NCBI GenBank assembly: GCA_002256115.1
Contig: NKIK01000009.1
Coordinates: forward strand, 1 to 64,000
DNA from: Burkholderiales bacterium PBB3
GTDB lineage: Bacteria; Pseudomonadota; Gammaproteobacteria; Burkholderiales; Burkholderiaceae_C
DNA: 64,000 bases
Reading direction: 5' to 3'
Shown here: positions 57,407-64,000 of the stretch, in pieces
Layout of the letters: every line of letters begins with the position of its first letter
How positions within the stretch are numbered: position 1 is the first letter of the stretch
Notes under the pieces: generated by a model
What the model was told of the DNA's origin: nothing
Database searches by the model: none
Seen by the model: only the letters and a program-made list of their open reading frames with translations
Position numbers and translations under genes: made by a program

Positions 57407-59038
57407 TTGAATAGTGTTGCTGTCATTCAGGCACGAACAAATTCTTCAAGACTGCCTGGCAAGGTCTTGCTCCCGATCGGTGGCGTCCCCTTGGCTGTAT
57501 TGGCGGCAAAGCGAGCTGCGAATACCGGGCGACAGGTCATAGTTGCGACATCATGTGAATGGAGTGATGATGGTTTGGCCTCGCTTGTGCAACGCCATGG
57601 GCTCGACTGTTTTCGCGGTAGCCTTAAAAATACGCTCGATCGTGTGGTCAATGCTCTGTCTGGACATGATGATCAGGCCATTGTTTTTCGCTTGACGGCC
57701 GACAACGTTTTCCCCGATGGGGGCTTGCTAGATGAATTGGAGGCCGAATTTCTGGCGCATAGCCTTGACTATTTATGCTGCAACGGGAAGTCATCGGGTT
57801 TGCCATACGGCATGAGCGTGGAAGTGACTCTTCTTGCCCATCTGCGCGAAGCAGCCCGTGAGAGCGTGGCTGCATATGATCAGGAACACGTCACCCCGTA
57901 TGTGATCAGAAAATTCGGTTATACGGTTTTCCAAAAGTACAAGCATCTGGGAAAAGGGCACTATCGCTGCACGATAGATTGCCTTGATGATTATCTTGCT
58001 GTGCAGCAAGTATTTTCTGATGTGGTCGAGCCGATACAGGAGCCGTCTCTTGAGTTGGTTCGCAGGCTGGAGAAGGCGCCATTTCAGCCGCTGGGCGACC
58101 TTCCGACGCCGAGGCTGGTATTCGGTACGGCCCAATTGGGCGGGCAATATGGGATTGCGAACAAAACAGGGCAGCCTGACAAGACGGCGTGCCAGGAGCT
58201 GATCAAGACGGCTATTGCGAATGGCGTCACTCATCTGGACACTGCCCGGGGTTATGGCAATAGCGAGGCGATGATTGGTCAGTCGCTGAAAAATGGCTGG
58301 CAGGGTCGAGTCAAAATCGTCACCAAACTATCGCCTTTACAAGACTGTCCTCCGGATGCATCAGTTTCAACCGTGCACGCTTTTGTCGATGCAAGCGTCT
58401 TCAAATCCTGCTCGGTGCTGGAAGTCCAGAAAATTGATGTGTTGATGTTGCATCGTACATCTCACCTCACTGACTGGAATGGTGATGTATGGCAACGGCT
58501 GTTGGAGCTGCAAGCTACTGGTGTCATTAGCGAGCTGGGGGCTTCCGTTCAAAGTCCGGATGAGCTTTCAAAGGCGCTGGATGTACCTGAAATTCACTAC
58601 ATCCAGTTGCCTTTCAATTTATTGGATTGGCGGTGGGATGCGATCATCCCCAAAATTCTGACTACCAAAGATTCGCGTAAGTTGATCGTTCATGTCCGAG
58701 GGGCGCTGCTGCAAGGCTTGTTGCCGAGCCTTGATGAAGAGCATTGGCGGCGGGCCAATGTGGAGCAGGCTTCTACTGTCATCAATTGGCTATTGGATCA
58801 GGTGACTACTTGCCAAAGGAGCAATGTCATTGACTTATGCCTAAGCTATGTCAACTCTTTAGCATGGGTGGATGGCATCGCCACGGGTATGGAAAATACA
58901 AGTCAACTGATTCAAAATATTAATTATTTTAATCGCCCTCCATTGATTGAGAAGCAAGTCGAAATCATACAAAAAATGCGTCCCAAATTAAGTGAAATCA
59001 CGCTTAATCCCTCTTTCTGGGGTAACAGCAGTTCATAA
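57407..59038 (+). CDS. Fusion: SpsF-like cytidylyltransferase + aldo/keto reductase
   Basis: A 543-residue two-domain protein. Residues 1-220 are an SpsF/NeuA-like nucleotidyltransferase: VAVIQARTNSSRLPGKVLLP, FRLTADNVFPDGGLLDE and DQEHVTPYVIRKFG. Residues about 235-530 form an aldo/keto reductase fold: LVFGTAQLGGQYGIANKTGQ, THLDTARGYGNSEAMIGQSL (Asp and Tyr of the catalytic set), KIVTKLSPL (Lys) and VLMLHRTSH. All four AKR catalytic positions D, Y, K and H appear. The fusion suggests linked reduction and nucleotide activation of a nonulosonic-type or amino sugar, but the substrate is unknown. It starts with an ATG-type context GAATAGTG; TTG-like starts are possible 5' of it. Local A+T content rises towards its 3' end. 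Confidence 0.82.
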   Translation: MNSVAVIQARTNSSRLPGKVLLPIGGVPLAVLAAKRAANTGRQVIVATSCEWSDDGLASLVQRHGLDCFRGSLKNTLDRVVNALSGHDDQAIVFRLTADNVFPDGGLLDELEAEFLAHSLDYLCCNGKSSGLPYGMSVEVTLLAHLREAARESVAAYDQEHVTPYVIRKFGYTVFQKYKHLGKGHYRCTIDCLDDYLAVQQVFSDVVEPIQEPSLELVRRLEKAPFQPLGDLPTPRLVFGTAQLGGQYGIANKTGQPDKTACQELIKTAIANGVTHLDTARGYGNSEAMIGQSLKNGWQGRVKIVTKLSPLQDCPPDASVSTVHAFVDASVFKSCSVLEVQKIDVLMLHRTSHLTDWNGDVWQRLLELQATGVISELGASVQSPDELSKALDVPEIHYIQLPFNLLDWRWDAIIPKILTTKDSRKLIVHVRGALLQGLLPSLDEEHWRRANVEQASTVINWLLDQVTTCQRSNVIDLCLSYVNSLAWVDGIATGMENTSQLIQNINYFNRPPLIEKQVEIIQKMRPKLSEITLNPSFWGNSSS

Positions 59039-59192
59039 GGATGAGCATAAGCTGTTTCTCCTTTTCGATAGTCTTATTTGATCACAGCTTTAGTCTGACT
59101 GAAGTCGGCATTTTTCTTCTGGGATCATGCTGCTATGCATGATGTGCGCACACGTGACGACGTAGATAATCCAATTTGAATAGGGTGCTGAG

Positions 59193-59732
59193 ATGCTGAT
59201 TGAGCTACCACACTTTCCTGAAAATTCGCTTGTCAGCCTGTTTGTATTGGAACCAGGGCATGTCACCGAAGACTATGTGTCTTGGCTTAATGCACCTGAA
59301 AGCAACCAGTACCTTGAGAGCCGATTTGTTAGTCATACGGTCGAATCAGTCCGGCTTTTTGTTGCTACGACTCTGGCATCATCCGACAACATATTTCTTG
59401 GAATAAATAGTCATTTATTGGATAGACATGTAGGTAATATTAAGTTGGGCTCGATAGACCGGTATCACCGGACTGGTGAAATTGGCATTCTTATCGGTGA
59501 TAAGGAAGCATGGGGCAAGGGTGTTGCCACTTCCGCTATCAGCATGATCTCCGAGATTGCCAGGGCGCAACTCAACTTGCGTAAGCTAACTGCTGGGTGT
59601 TATGCATCCAATATGGGTAGTCAGCGAGCATTCGAAAAAGCTGGCTTTCTGGTCGAAGGCGTGCGATCTGCTCAGTTCATATTGGATGGCAAACCGGAAG
59701 ATTTGGTGTTGATGGGGCGTGTTTTTCAATGA
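59193..59732 (+). CDS. GNAT-family acetyltransferase (PseH-like)
   Basis: A 179-residue RimJ/RimL-type N-acetyltransferase. It has the starting strand FPENSLVSLFVLEPGHVTED, then EIGILIGDKEAWGKGVATSA, where G-K-G-V-A-T is the acetyl-CoA-binding loop, and GCYASNMGSQRAFEKAGF. It probably acetylates the amino group made by the PseC- or FdtB-like enzyme. Its stop codon lies 10 bp before the next gene's best start. The gap 59039-59192 before it holds only a small hairpin ATCATGC/GCATGAT. Confidence 0.85.
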   Translation: MLIELPHFPENSLVSLFVLEPGHVTEDYVSWLNAPESNQYLESRFVSHTVESVRLFVATTLASSDNIFLGINSHLLDRHVGNIKLGSIDRYHRTGEIGILIGDKEAWGKGVATSAISMISEIARAQLNLRKLTAGCYASNMGSQRAFEKAGFLVEGVRSAQFILDGKPEDLVLMGRVFQ

Positions 59733-59742
59733 CGGAGATGTC

Positions 59743-61815
59743 ATGGCAAAGATGTTGATCCGACACAAGCATCGGGGATGCGCCAGCATGAAAATCGTGG
59801 CTGTCGTGCAAGCGCGCATGGGCTCAACCCGATTTCCCAATAAGGTCATGAAGCTGATGGGCGGCGTTCCCATGATTGAAGTGTTGCTGGCTCGTCTGGC
59901 GCGAGCTACAGAAATCAGCGAGGTGATGGTCGCCACCTCGGTGGACCCGGGTAACCAACCATTGGCCGATCATGTGAACTACCTGGGATACAAGTGCTAC
60001 CGGGGCAGCGAAAATGATGTGCTTGATCGTTACATTCAGGCCGCCAAGTCAGCCAATGCTGACGTTGTGGTGCGGATCACGGGAGACTGCCCACTGGTTG
60101 ATCCCGGGTTGGTTGATGAGGTCATTCGTCGGTTCAAATCCACCAATGTGAGTTATTTCAGCAACATATCGCCTCCAACTTTTCCTGATGGTCTGGATAT
60201 CGAGGTCTTCACCTTGGCGGCGCTGGGAAAAGCGGCAGAAGAAACCAGTAAGTCCTATGACCATGAGCATGTGACTCCTTACCTTCGCGAATCTGGCCGG
60301 TTCAAGCAAGCTGGCATGCAACACAGCGAAGACCTTTCGGGTCTGCGTTGGACCGTGGACGAACCAGCAGACCATGACGCGTTATCAAAAGTATTTGCAC
60401 AATTCGCTCCCGATATTCACTTCACCTGGCAGCAGGTTCTGCAATTGCAGCGCGCCAAGCCCGAAATTTTTTACTCCAACCAAAACCTGATTCGCAACGA
60501 AGGATCCACCATGGGCACTGGTCAAAAACTCTGGAAGCGCGCCAAGCAAGTCATCCCCGGCGGCAATATGCTGCTATCCAAACGTGCAGAAATGTTTTTG
60601 CCCGAGCAGTGGCCAGCCTACTTCAGCAAGGCCAAAGGGTGCAAGGTTTGGGACCTGGATGGCCGTGAATACATTGACATGTCCATCATGGGCATTGGCA
60701 CCAATATTCTCGGATATGGCCACCCTGAGGTGGATGCCGCCGTCCAGCAAACCGTGGTGGCCGGCAATATGTCCACCTTCAATTGCCCTGAAGAGGTTTA
60801 CCTGGCTGAGAAACTGGTTGAACTGCATCCATGGGCAGACATGGCCCGCCTGGCACGCTCGGGTGGTGAGGCAAACGCCATTGCCATACGCATTGCGCGC
60901 GCAGCCTCAGGCAAAGACAAGGTGGCTGTGTGTGGTTATCACGGCTGGCACGACTGGTATTTGTCCGCCAACCTGGAGGGTGGAGAAAATTTAGCTGGCC
61001 ACCTGTTGCCGGGGCTTGATCCCAAAGGCGTACCGCAAAGCCTGCGTGGCACGGTGTTTCTATTCAACTATAACAACTACGCAGAGCTTGAGACTCTGGT
61101 AAACACGCAAGATATAGGCGTCATCAAAATGGAAGTTGTGCGGAACAAAGGGCCGGAAGACAATTTCCTGCACAAAGTGCGCAAACTTGCCACAGATCGT
61201 GGCATTGTCTTGATTTTTGATGAATGCACCTCGGGCTTTCGTCAGACCTATGGGGGCCTGCATAAAATATATGGCGTGGAGCCTGACATGGCCATGTTTG
61301 GCAAGGCGCTAGGCAATGGCTACGCCATCACGGCCACCATTGGCCGGCGCGAAATCATGGAGGCAGCGCAATCCACATTCATTAGCAGTACTTTTTGGAC
61401 AGAACGCATTGGCCCAAGTGCAGCACTAAAAACACTAGAAGTCATGGAGCGCTTGCAGTCTTGGGACACCATTACGCAGACCGGAATGCAAATCCGTCAG
61501 CGTTGGCAGCAACTGGCTGATAAACATGGCCTTAATATTGACCATTGGGGTTTGCCTGCTCTCACCGGCTTTACCTTCCAGAGCCCCAATGCGTTAGCCT
61601 ACAAGACCCTTATCACTCAGGAGATGCTTACCAAAGGCTATCTGGCTGGCAACAGTGTTTACGTTTGCACCGAACATACGCCAGAAGTAGTGGCAGTCTT
61701 CTTCGAGGCGCTCGACTCGGTGTTTGGGCTAATTAAAGAATGTGAAGAAGGGCGCAACGTGATGAGCCTGTTGAGGGGGCCGGTATGTCATGACGGATTT
61801 AAACGCCTGAATTGA
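59743..61815 (+). CDS. Fusion: SpsF-like cytidylyltransferase + class III aminotransferase
   Basis: A 690-residue two-domain protein. The N-terminal 240 residues are SpsF-like: MKIVAVVQARMGSTRFPNKV, VRITGDCPLVDPGLVDEV, DHEHVTPYLRESGRF. A linker NLIRNEGSTMGTGQ leads to a class III aminotransferase of the glutamate-1-semialdehyde aminomutase group: VWDLDGREYIDMSIMGIGTN, LARSGGEANAIAIRIARAAS, IFDECTSGF and the PLP lysine in MFGKALGNGYA. The start at 59743 has GGAG 5 nt upstream; family alignment would put it at 59788. Inside the frame, GAAGGA (60499-60504) precedes an in-frame ATG at 60511 by 6 nt, so the aminotransferase may also be made alone. The protein should both aminate and cytidylate a sugar, probably in nonulosonic acid synthesis. 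Confidence 0.85.
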   Translation: MAKMLIRHKHRGCASMKIVAVVQARMGSTRFPNKVMKLMGGVPMIEVLLARLARATEISEVMVATSVDPGNQPLADHVNYLGYKCYRGSENDVLDRYIQAAKSANADVVVRITGDCPLVDPGLVDEVIRRFKSTNVSYFSNISPPTFPDGLDIEVFTLAALGKAAEETSKSYDHEHVTPYLRESGRFKQAGMQHSEDLSGLRWTVDEPADHDALSKVFAQFAPDIHFTWQQVLQLQRAKPEIFYSNQNLIRNEGSTMGTGQKLWKRAKQVIPGGNMLLSKRAEMFLPEQWPAYFSKAKGCKVWDLDGREYIDMSIMGIGTNILGYGHPEVDAAVQQTVVAGNMSTFNCPEEVYLAEKLVELHPWADMARLARSGGEANAIAIRIARAASGKDKVAVCGYHGWHDWYLSANLEGGENLAGHLLPGLDPKGVPQSLRGTVFLFNYNNYAELETLVNTQDIGVIKMEVVRNKGPEDNFLHKVRKLATDRGIVLIFDECTSGFRQTYGGLHKIYGVEPDMAMFGKALGNGYAITATIGRREIMEAAQSTFISSTFWTERIGPSAALKTLEVMERLQSWDTITQTGMQIRQRWQQLADKHGLNIDHWGLPALTGFTFQSPNALAYKTLITQEMLTKGYLAGNSVYVCTEHTPEVVAVFFEALDSVFGLIKECEEGRNVMSLLRGPVCHDGFKRLN

Positions 61816-61985
61816 CGCTTTGATGAAAGTCGCCTTGCGCACCGACGCGTCGCTGCTAGGGTCGTGTGATGCGCTGTTTGAACTTGGCCGACTCATTTAT
61901 GGGGCTTGGATATTTCGGCAAAAGAGGATAGTGGCGATAGGGGTATTTCTCCTTTCGTCAGGGATAGGCTTCCTTGGAAGACGTG

Positions 61986-63086
61986 ATGAATATCGATAAA
62001 GAAGACTGGCGCCGTCTGGCGACCTACCGTGGATTGGCTGCACTATTGGTGGCATTCGGTCACATGGTGCAGATTTTTGTCTATCCCGTTTCAACTTGGC
62101 AGGCGTCGTATTCCGGCCTGTTGTCGCAAAGCGCGGTGATGATGTTCTTCGTTGTCTCGGGATGCTCCATTGCCGCATCTGCGCATCGGGTAATCGGTGA
62201 GCCCCGCCCGGTCCTTATGTACGCATTGAATCGTATGGGGCAGATTTTGCCGCCATTCGTTTTTGCCGTTGTACTCATGTGGCTATGCGGCGTGCTTGCC
62301 CCATATGTGTTCGCCAGCGGCAGCCACATGTTTCTTCCGCATCCGCGTGTGGTTCGTGAGGGCTTCCTATTTGATTGGGGCGAGGTTATGGGCGCGCTCG
62401 CATTTTTCAACGGATTTTTTTCGATCACCCCCTTGTCTAACGGCCCCCTGTGGAGTTTGTCGTTCGAAGTCTGGCTCTACATCGTTTTCTTTTGCTTCTT
62501 CTTGGCACTGAAGCGCCTGCAGTGGGGGTTAATGCTGGTGTCTATGGCGGTTTATTTAATACTTGTGCAGTACGACAACTCTGGTTCGTCCCTACTCTTC
62601 CTGAAGTATTCGCTCGTCTGGTTTTCGGGAGTGTTGTTGTTTTTTGCCCTGCTGCGAAGGCAAGCGCTATTCGGGGAAAATGCCGCATGGCTGCGTAGTG
62701 TAGGTGCTCTCGTTTTGTGTTTTTTGGTCGTTCTCGCGGCTTATTTCGGTTGGAGATTTGTGGCAACCGACATGGTGTACGACATTACCCGTTTCAACAT
62801 GAGCTTCGGGTTCGCCTTTTCCGTATATCTGTTGCTGTTCCGGCCTGCCATGTCGAGGGCGGTTCAGGCAGTGTTCAGGCCGGCTTCTCGTTTCGGCTAC
62901 ACACTCTATTTGATTCATTTTCCGCTTTATTTGCTCGCGTACGGCATCTTCCAGCCCCACATGTTGGACAGTCAAAGCGTGTCCTGGCTTGTTGGTCTGT
63001 CGGCAATGACGTTCAGTATCTTTTTGGCGTATTTTGCGGCCAAGTTTGTCGAGCGCCGAGAGCTTTTCATTGGCAGGGCGGCCTAG
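61986..63086 (+). CDS. Membrane acyltransferase (acyltransferase 3/OafA family)
   Basis: A 366-residue integral membrane protein with about ten hydrophobic helices. The N-terminus has the catalytic motif RLATYRGLAALLVAFGHMVQ, where R-G-x-A-A-x-x-V-x-x-x-H matches the OafA pattern (R and H). WSLSFEVWLYIVFFCF carries the conserved W-S-L-x-x-E. The family acetylates or otherwise acylates sugars of surface polysaccharides. The ATG at 61986 has GGAAG 5 nt upstream. It lies within the glycan operon. Confidence 0.9.
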   Translation: MNIDKEDWRRLATYRGLAALLVAFGHMVQIFVYPVSTWQASYSGLLSQSAVMMFFVVSGCSIAASAHRVIGEPRPVLMYALNRMGQILPPFVFAVVLMWLCGVLAPYVFASGSHMFLPHPRVVREGFLFDWGEVMGALAFFNGFFSITPLSNGPLWSLSFEVWLYIVFFCFFLALKRLQWGLMLVSMAVYLILVQYDNSGSSLLFLKYSLVWFSGVLLFFALLRRQALFGENAAWLRSVGALVLCFLVVLAAYFGWRFVATDMVYDITRFNMSFGFAFSVYLLLFRPAMSRAVQAVFRPASRFGYTLYLIHFPLYLLAYGIFQPHMLDSQSVSWLVGLSAMTFSIFLAYFAAKFVERRELFIGRAA

Positions 63087-63087
63087 C

Positions 63088-64000
63088 ATGGCGTTGTTTG
63101 TATTTCGTGCAGATGCTTCCTTCGCCATCGGTAGTGGACATGTCATGCGCTGCCTGACCCTGGCCGACGCACTCAAAGCCCAAGGCGCGGATTGTCACTT
63201 CATCAGCCGCGATCACCCCGGTCATCTGATGGAAGTCATTCGCCAGCGCGGTTATAAGGTAAATAGCCTTGCAGTGCCCGTACCACCTTCCCAAGAAGCT
63301 ATTAAAAGTATAGTAGAGCGCGCGCCCAGTTCGCAGCAAGAACCCGAACACACAGCCTGGCTAGGCAGTACCTGGCAGACCGATGCGCAAGAAACCACCG
63401 CCATCCTGGTCAACCTGCAACCCGACTGGCTTGTGGTCGATCACTACGCCCTTGACCAGCGCTGGGAAGAGGCGCTGGCACAGCATTACCGCAAACTGCT
63501 GGTGATTGACGACTTGGCGGATCGGCCCCACAGTTGCAACCTGCTGCTCGATCAAAACCTGGGCCGTCAGCCGCAGGACTATGCCGCTCTGGTGCCAGCG
63601 CACTGCCAGCTTCTCATCGGCCCGTACTTCTCGCTTTTGCGCCCCGAGTTTGCCGCGCTGCGCCCCTACAGCCTACAGCGCCGCCAGGCGCAGCCCGCCT
63701 TGCGCCAGTTGCTCATCACCATGGGCGGCGTCGATCAACCCAATGCGACCGGGCAGGTGCTGCAGGCTCTCAAAACCTGCGCTTTGCCAGCCGACTGCCG
63801 CATCACCGTGATCATGGGCCTAACCGCACCCTGGTTGCAGAACGTCCAGGACCTGGCGGCACAAATGCCCTGGTTCACCGAAGTGGTGGTCAATGTCAAC
63901 GACATGGCCCAGCGCATGGCCGACAGCGACTTGGCGATTGGCGCGGCGGGCAGTACGTCGTGGGAGCGGTGCTGCCTGGGCTTGCCGACTTTGATGGTGG
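63088..64000 (+). CDS. pseG: PseG-like UDP-sugar hydrolase (3' end cut by window)
   Basis: About 304 residues are in the window and the gene runs on. It begins ALFVFRADASFAIGSGHVMRCLTLADALK, the PseG opening (shown here as FRADASFAIGSGHVMRCLT), then WLVVDHYALDQRWEEAL, LLVIDDLADRPHSCNLLLDQ and LLITMGGVDQPNATGQVL. The final region (DLAIGAAGSTSWERCCLGLP) is the donor-side G-A-x-G-x-S/T-x-W-E motif of this GT-B-like fold. PseG removes UDP from UDP-2,4-diacetamido-trideoxy-altrose in the pseudaminic acid pathway. It starts 1 bp after the acyltransferase stop (ATG 63088). PseG is normally about 340-360 residues, so roughly 40-55 are missing. Confidence 0.9.
   Translation, partial: MALFVFRADASFAIGSGHVMRCLTLADALKAQGADCHFISRDHPGHLMEVIRQRGYKVNSLAVPVPPSQEAIKSIVERAPSSQQEPEHTAWLGSTWQTDAQETTAILVNLQPDWLVVDHYALDQRWEEALAQHYRKLLVIDDLADRPHSCNLLLDQNLGRQPQDYAALVPAHCQLLIGPYFSLLRPEFAALRPYSLQRRQAQPALRQLLITMGGVDQPNATGQVLQALKTCALPADCRITVIMGLTAPWLQNVQDLAAQMPWFTEVVVNVNDMAQRMADSDLAIGAAGSTSWERCCLGLPTLMV

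Noticed and set aside
59124-59143. ATCATGC/GCATGAT hairpin before the GNAT gene as a terminator
   Set aside because: A 7-bp stem with a 6-nt loop but no U-run; too weak to call.
1-64000. CRISPR arrays, tRNA or rRNA genes, replication origin
   Set aside because: No regularly spaced direct repeats, cloverleaf sequences, rRNA segments or DnaA-box clusters were noticed while reading; the interspersed repeats are too far apart and dispersed to be CRISPR. A tRNAscan-SE and CRISPR-finder run would settle this.

Overview
The window looks like a chromosomal segment of a betaproteobacterium of the family Comamonadaceae, most likely a Rhodoferax-like organism. The inference rests on gene content (Liv-type uptake operon with acyl-CoA ligases, an orphan Bug receptor, polyhydroxyalkanoate granule proteins, DUF1840, DUF3297, DUF4331), on codon and GC style, and on at least eight copies of a short interspersed repeat with the core GCTGCTCCCGCACTATCCA. 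No rRNA, tRNA, CRISPR array or replication origin was seen.

Layout. 1-9.1 kb: sulfate transport ATPase (cysA), a tiny DUF3309 membrane protein, an AraC regulator with a GyrI-like sensor domain, htpG behind a heat-shock type promoter, and an autoregulated GntR/ABC export operon. 9.1-18.6 kb: a decayed cyclic-nucleotide-binding domain, a DUF4331/lipoprotein/DUF4198 group, an RND efflux pump pair and an alpha/beta hydrolase. 18.7-28 kb: a small membrane protein, a HicAB toxin-antitoxin pair, an rRNA pseudouridine synthase, a large lipoprotein pullulanase, a DUF4143 ATPase and housekeeping genes.

28.0-31.9 kb is the highlight. A three-gene minus-strand operon with 4-nt overlaps encodes a 72-residue peptide, a TPR/GGDEF membrane protein and a tetrapyrrole-methylase-fold enzyme. 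Peptide and enzyme closely resemble the split borosin pair SonA/SonM of Shewanella, so this is predicted to make a backbone N-methylated RiPP. A diguanylate cyclase sits between precursor and methyltransferase, and a second GGDEF response regulator converges on the operon, which ties it to cyclic-di-GMP signalling. Two direct copies of the interspersed repeat bracket the block.

31.9-38.6 kb: a Crp/Fnr regulator, then a five-gene cluster (two related exported subunit-like proteins, a small exported protein, a PapD-like chaperone, a divergent usher-like barrel with a C-terminal Ig-like/SdrD-like domain) that looks like an atypical chaperone-usher surface system. It is followed by an IS630 transposase remnant fused to a truncated copy of the Crp/Fnr gene. 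38.7-48.4 kb: a complete branched-chain-amino-acid-type ABC importer with two different acyl-CoA ligases, probably uptake and activation of an organic acid. 48.4-53.2 kb: a PHA/lipid group (DUF1840, PHA-system protein, acyl-CoA-binding protein, TPR protein, TetR regulator, patatin, phasin).

53.3-64 kb: a surface-glycan locus with a glycosyltransferase, PseC- and PseG-like pseudaminic acid enzymes, FdtA/FdtB-like enzymes for a 3-amino-3,6-dideoxy sugar, an N-acetyltransferase, a membrane acyltransferase, and two unusual fusions in which an SpsF-like cytidylyltransferase is joined to an aldo/keto reductase or to a class III aminotransferase. The locus continues past the right edge.
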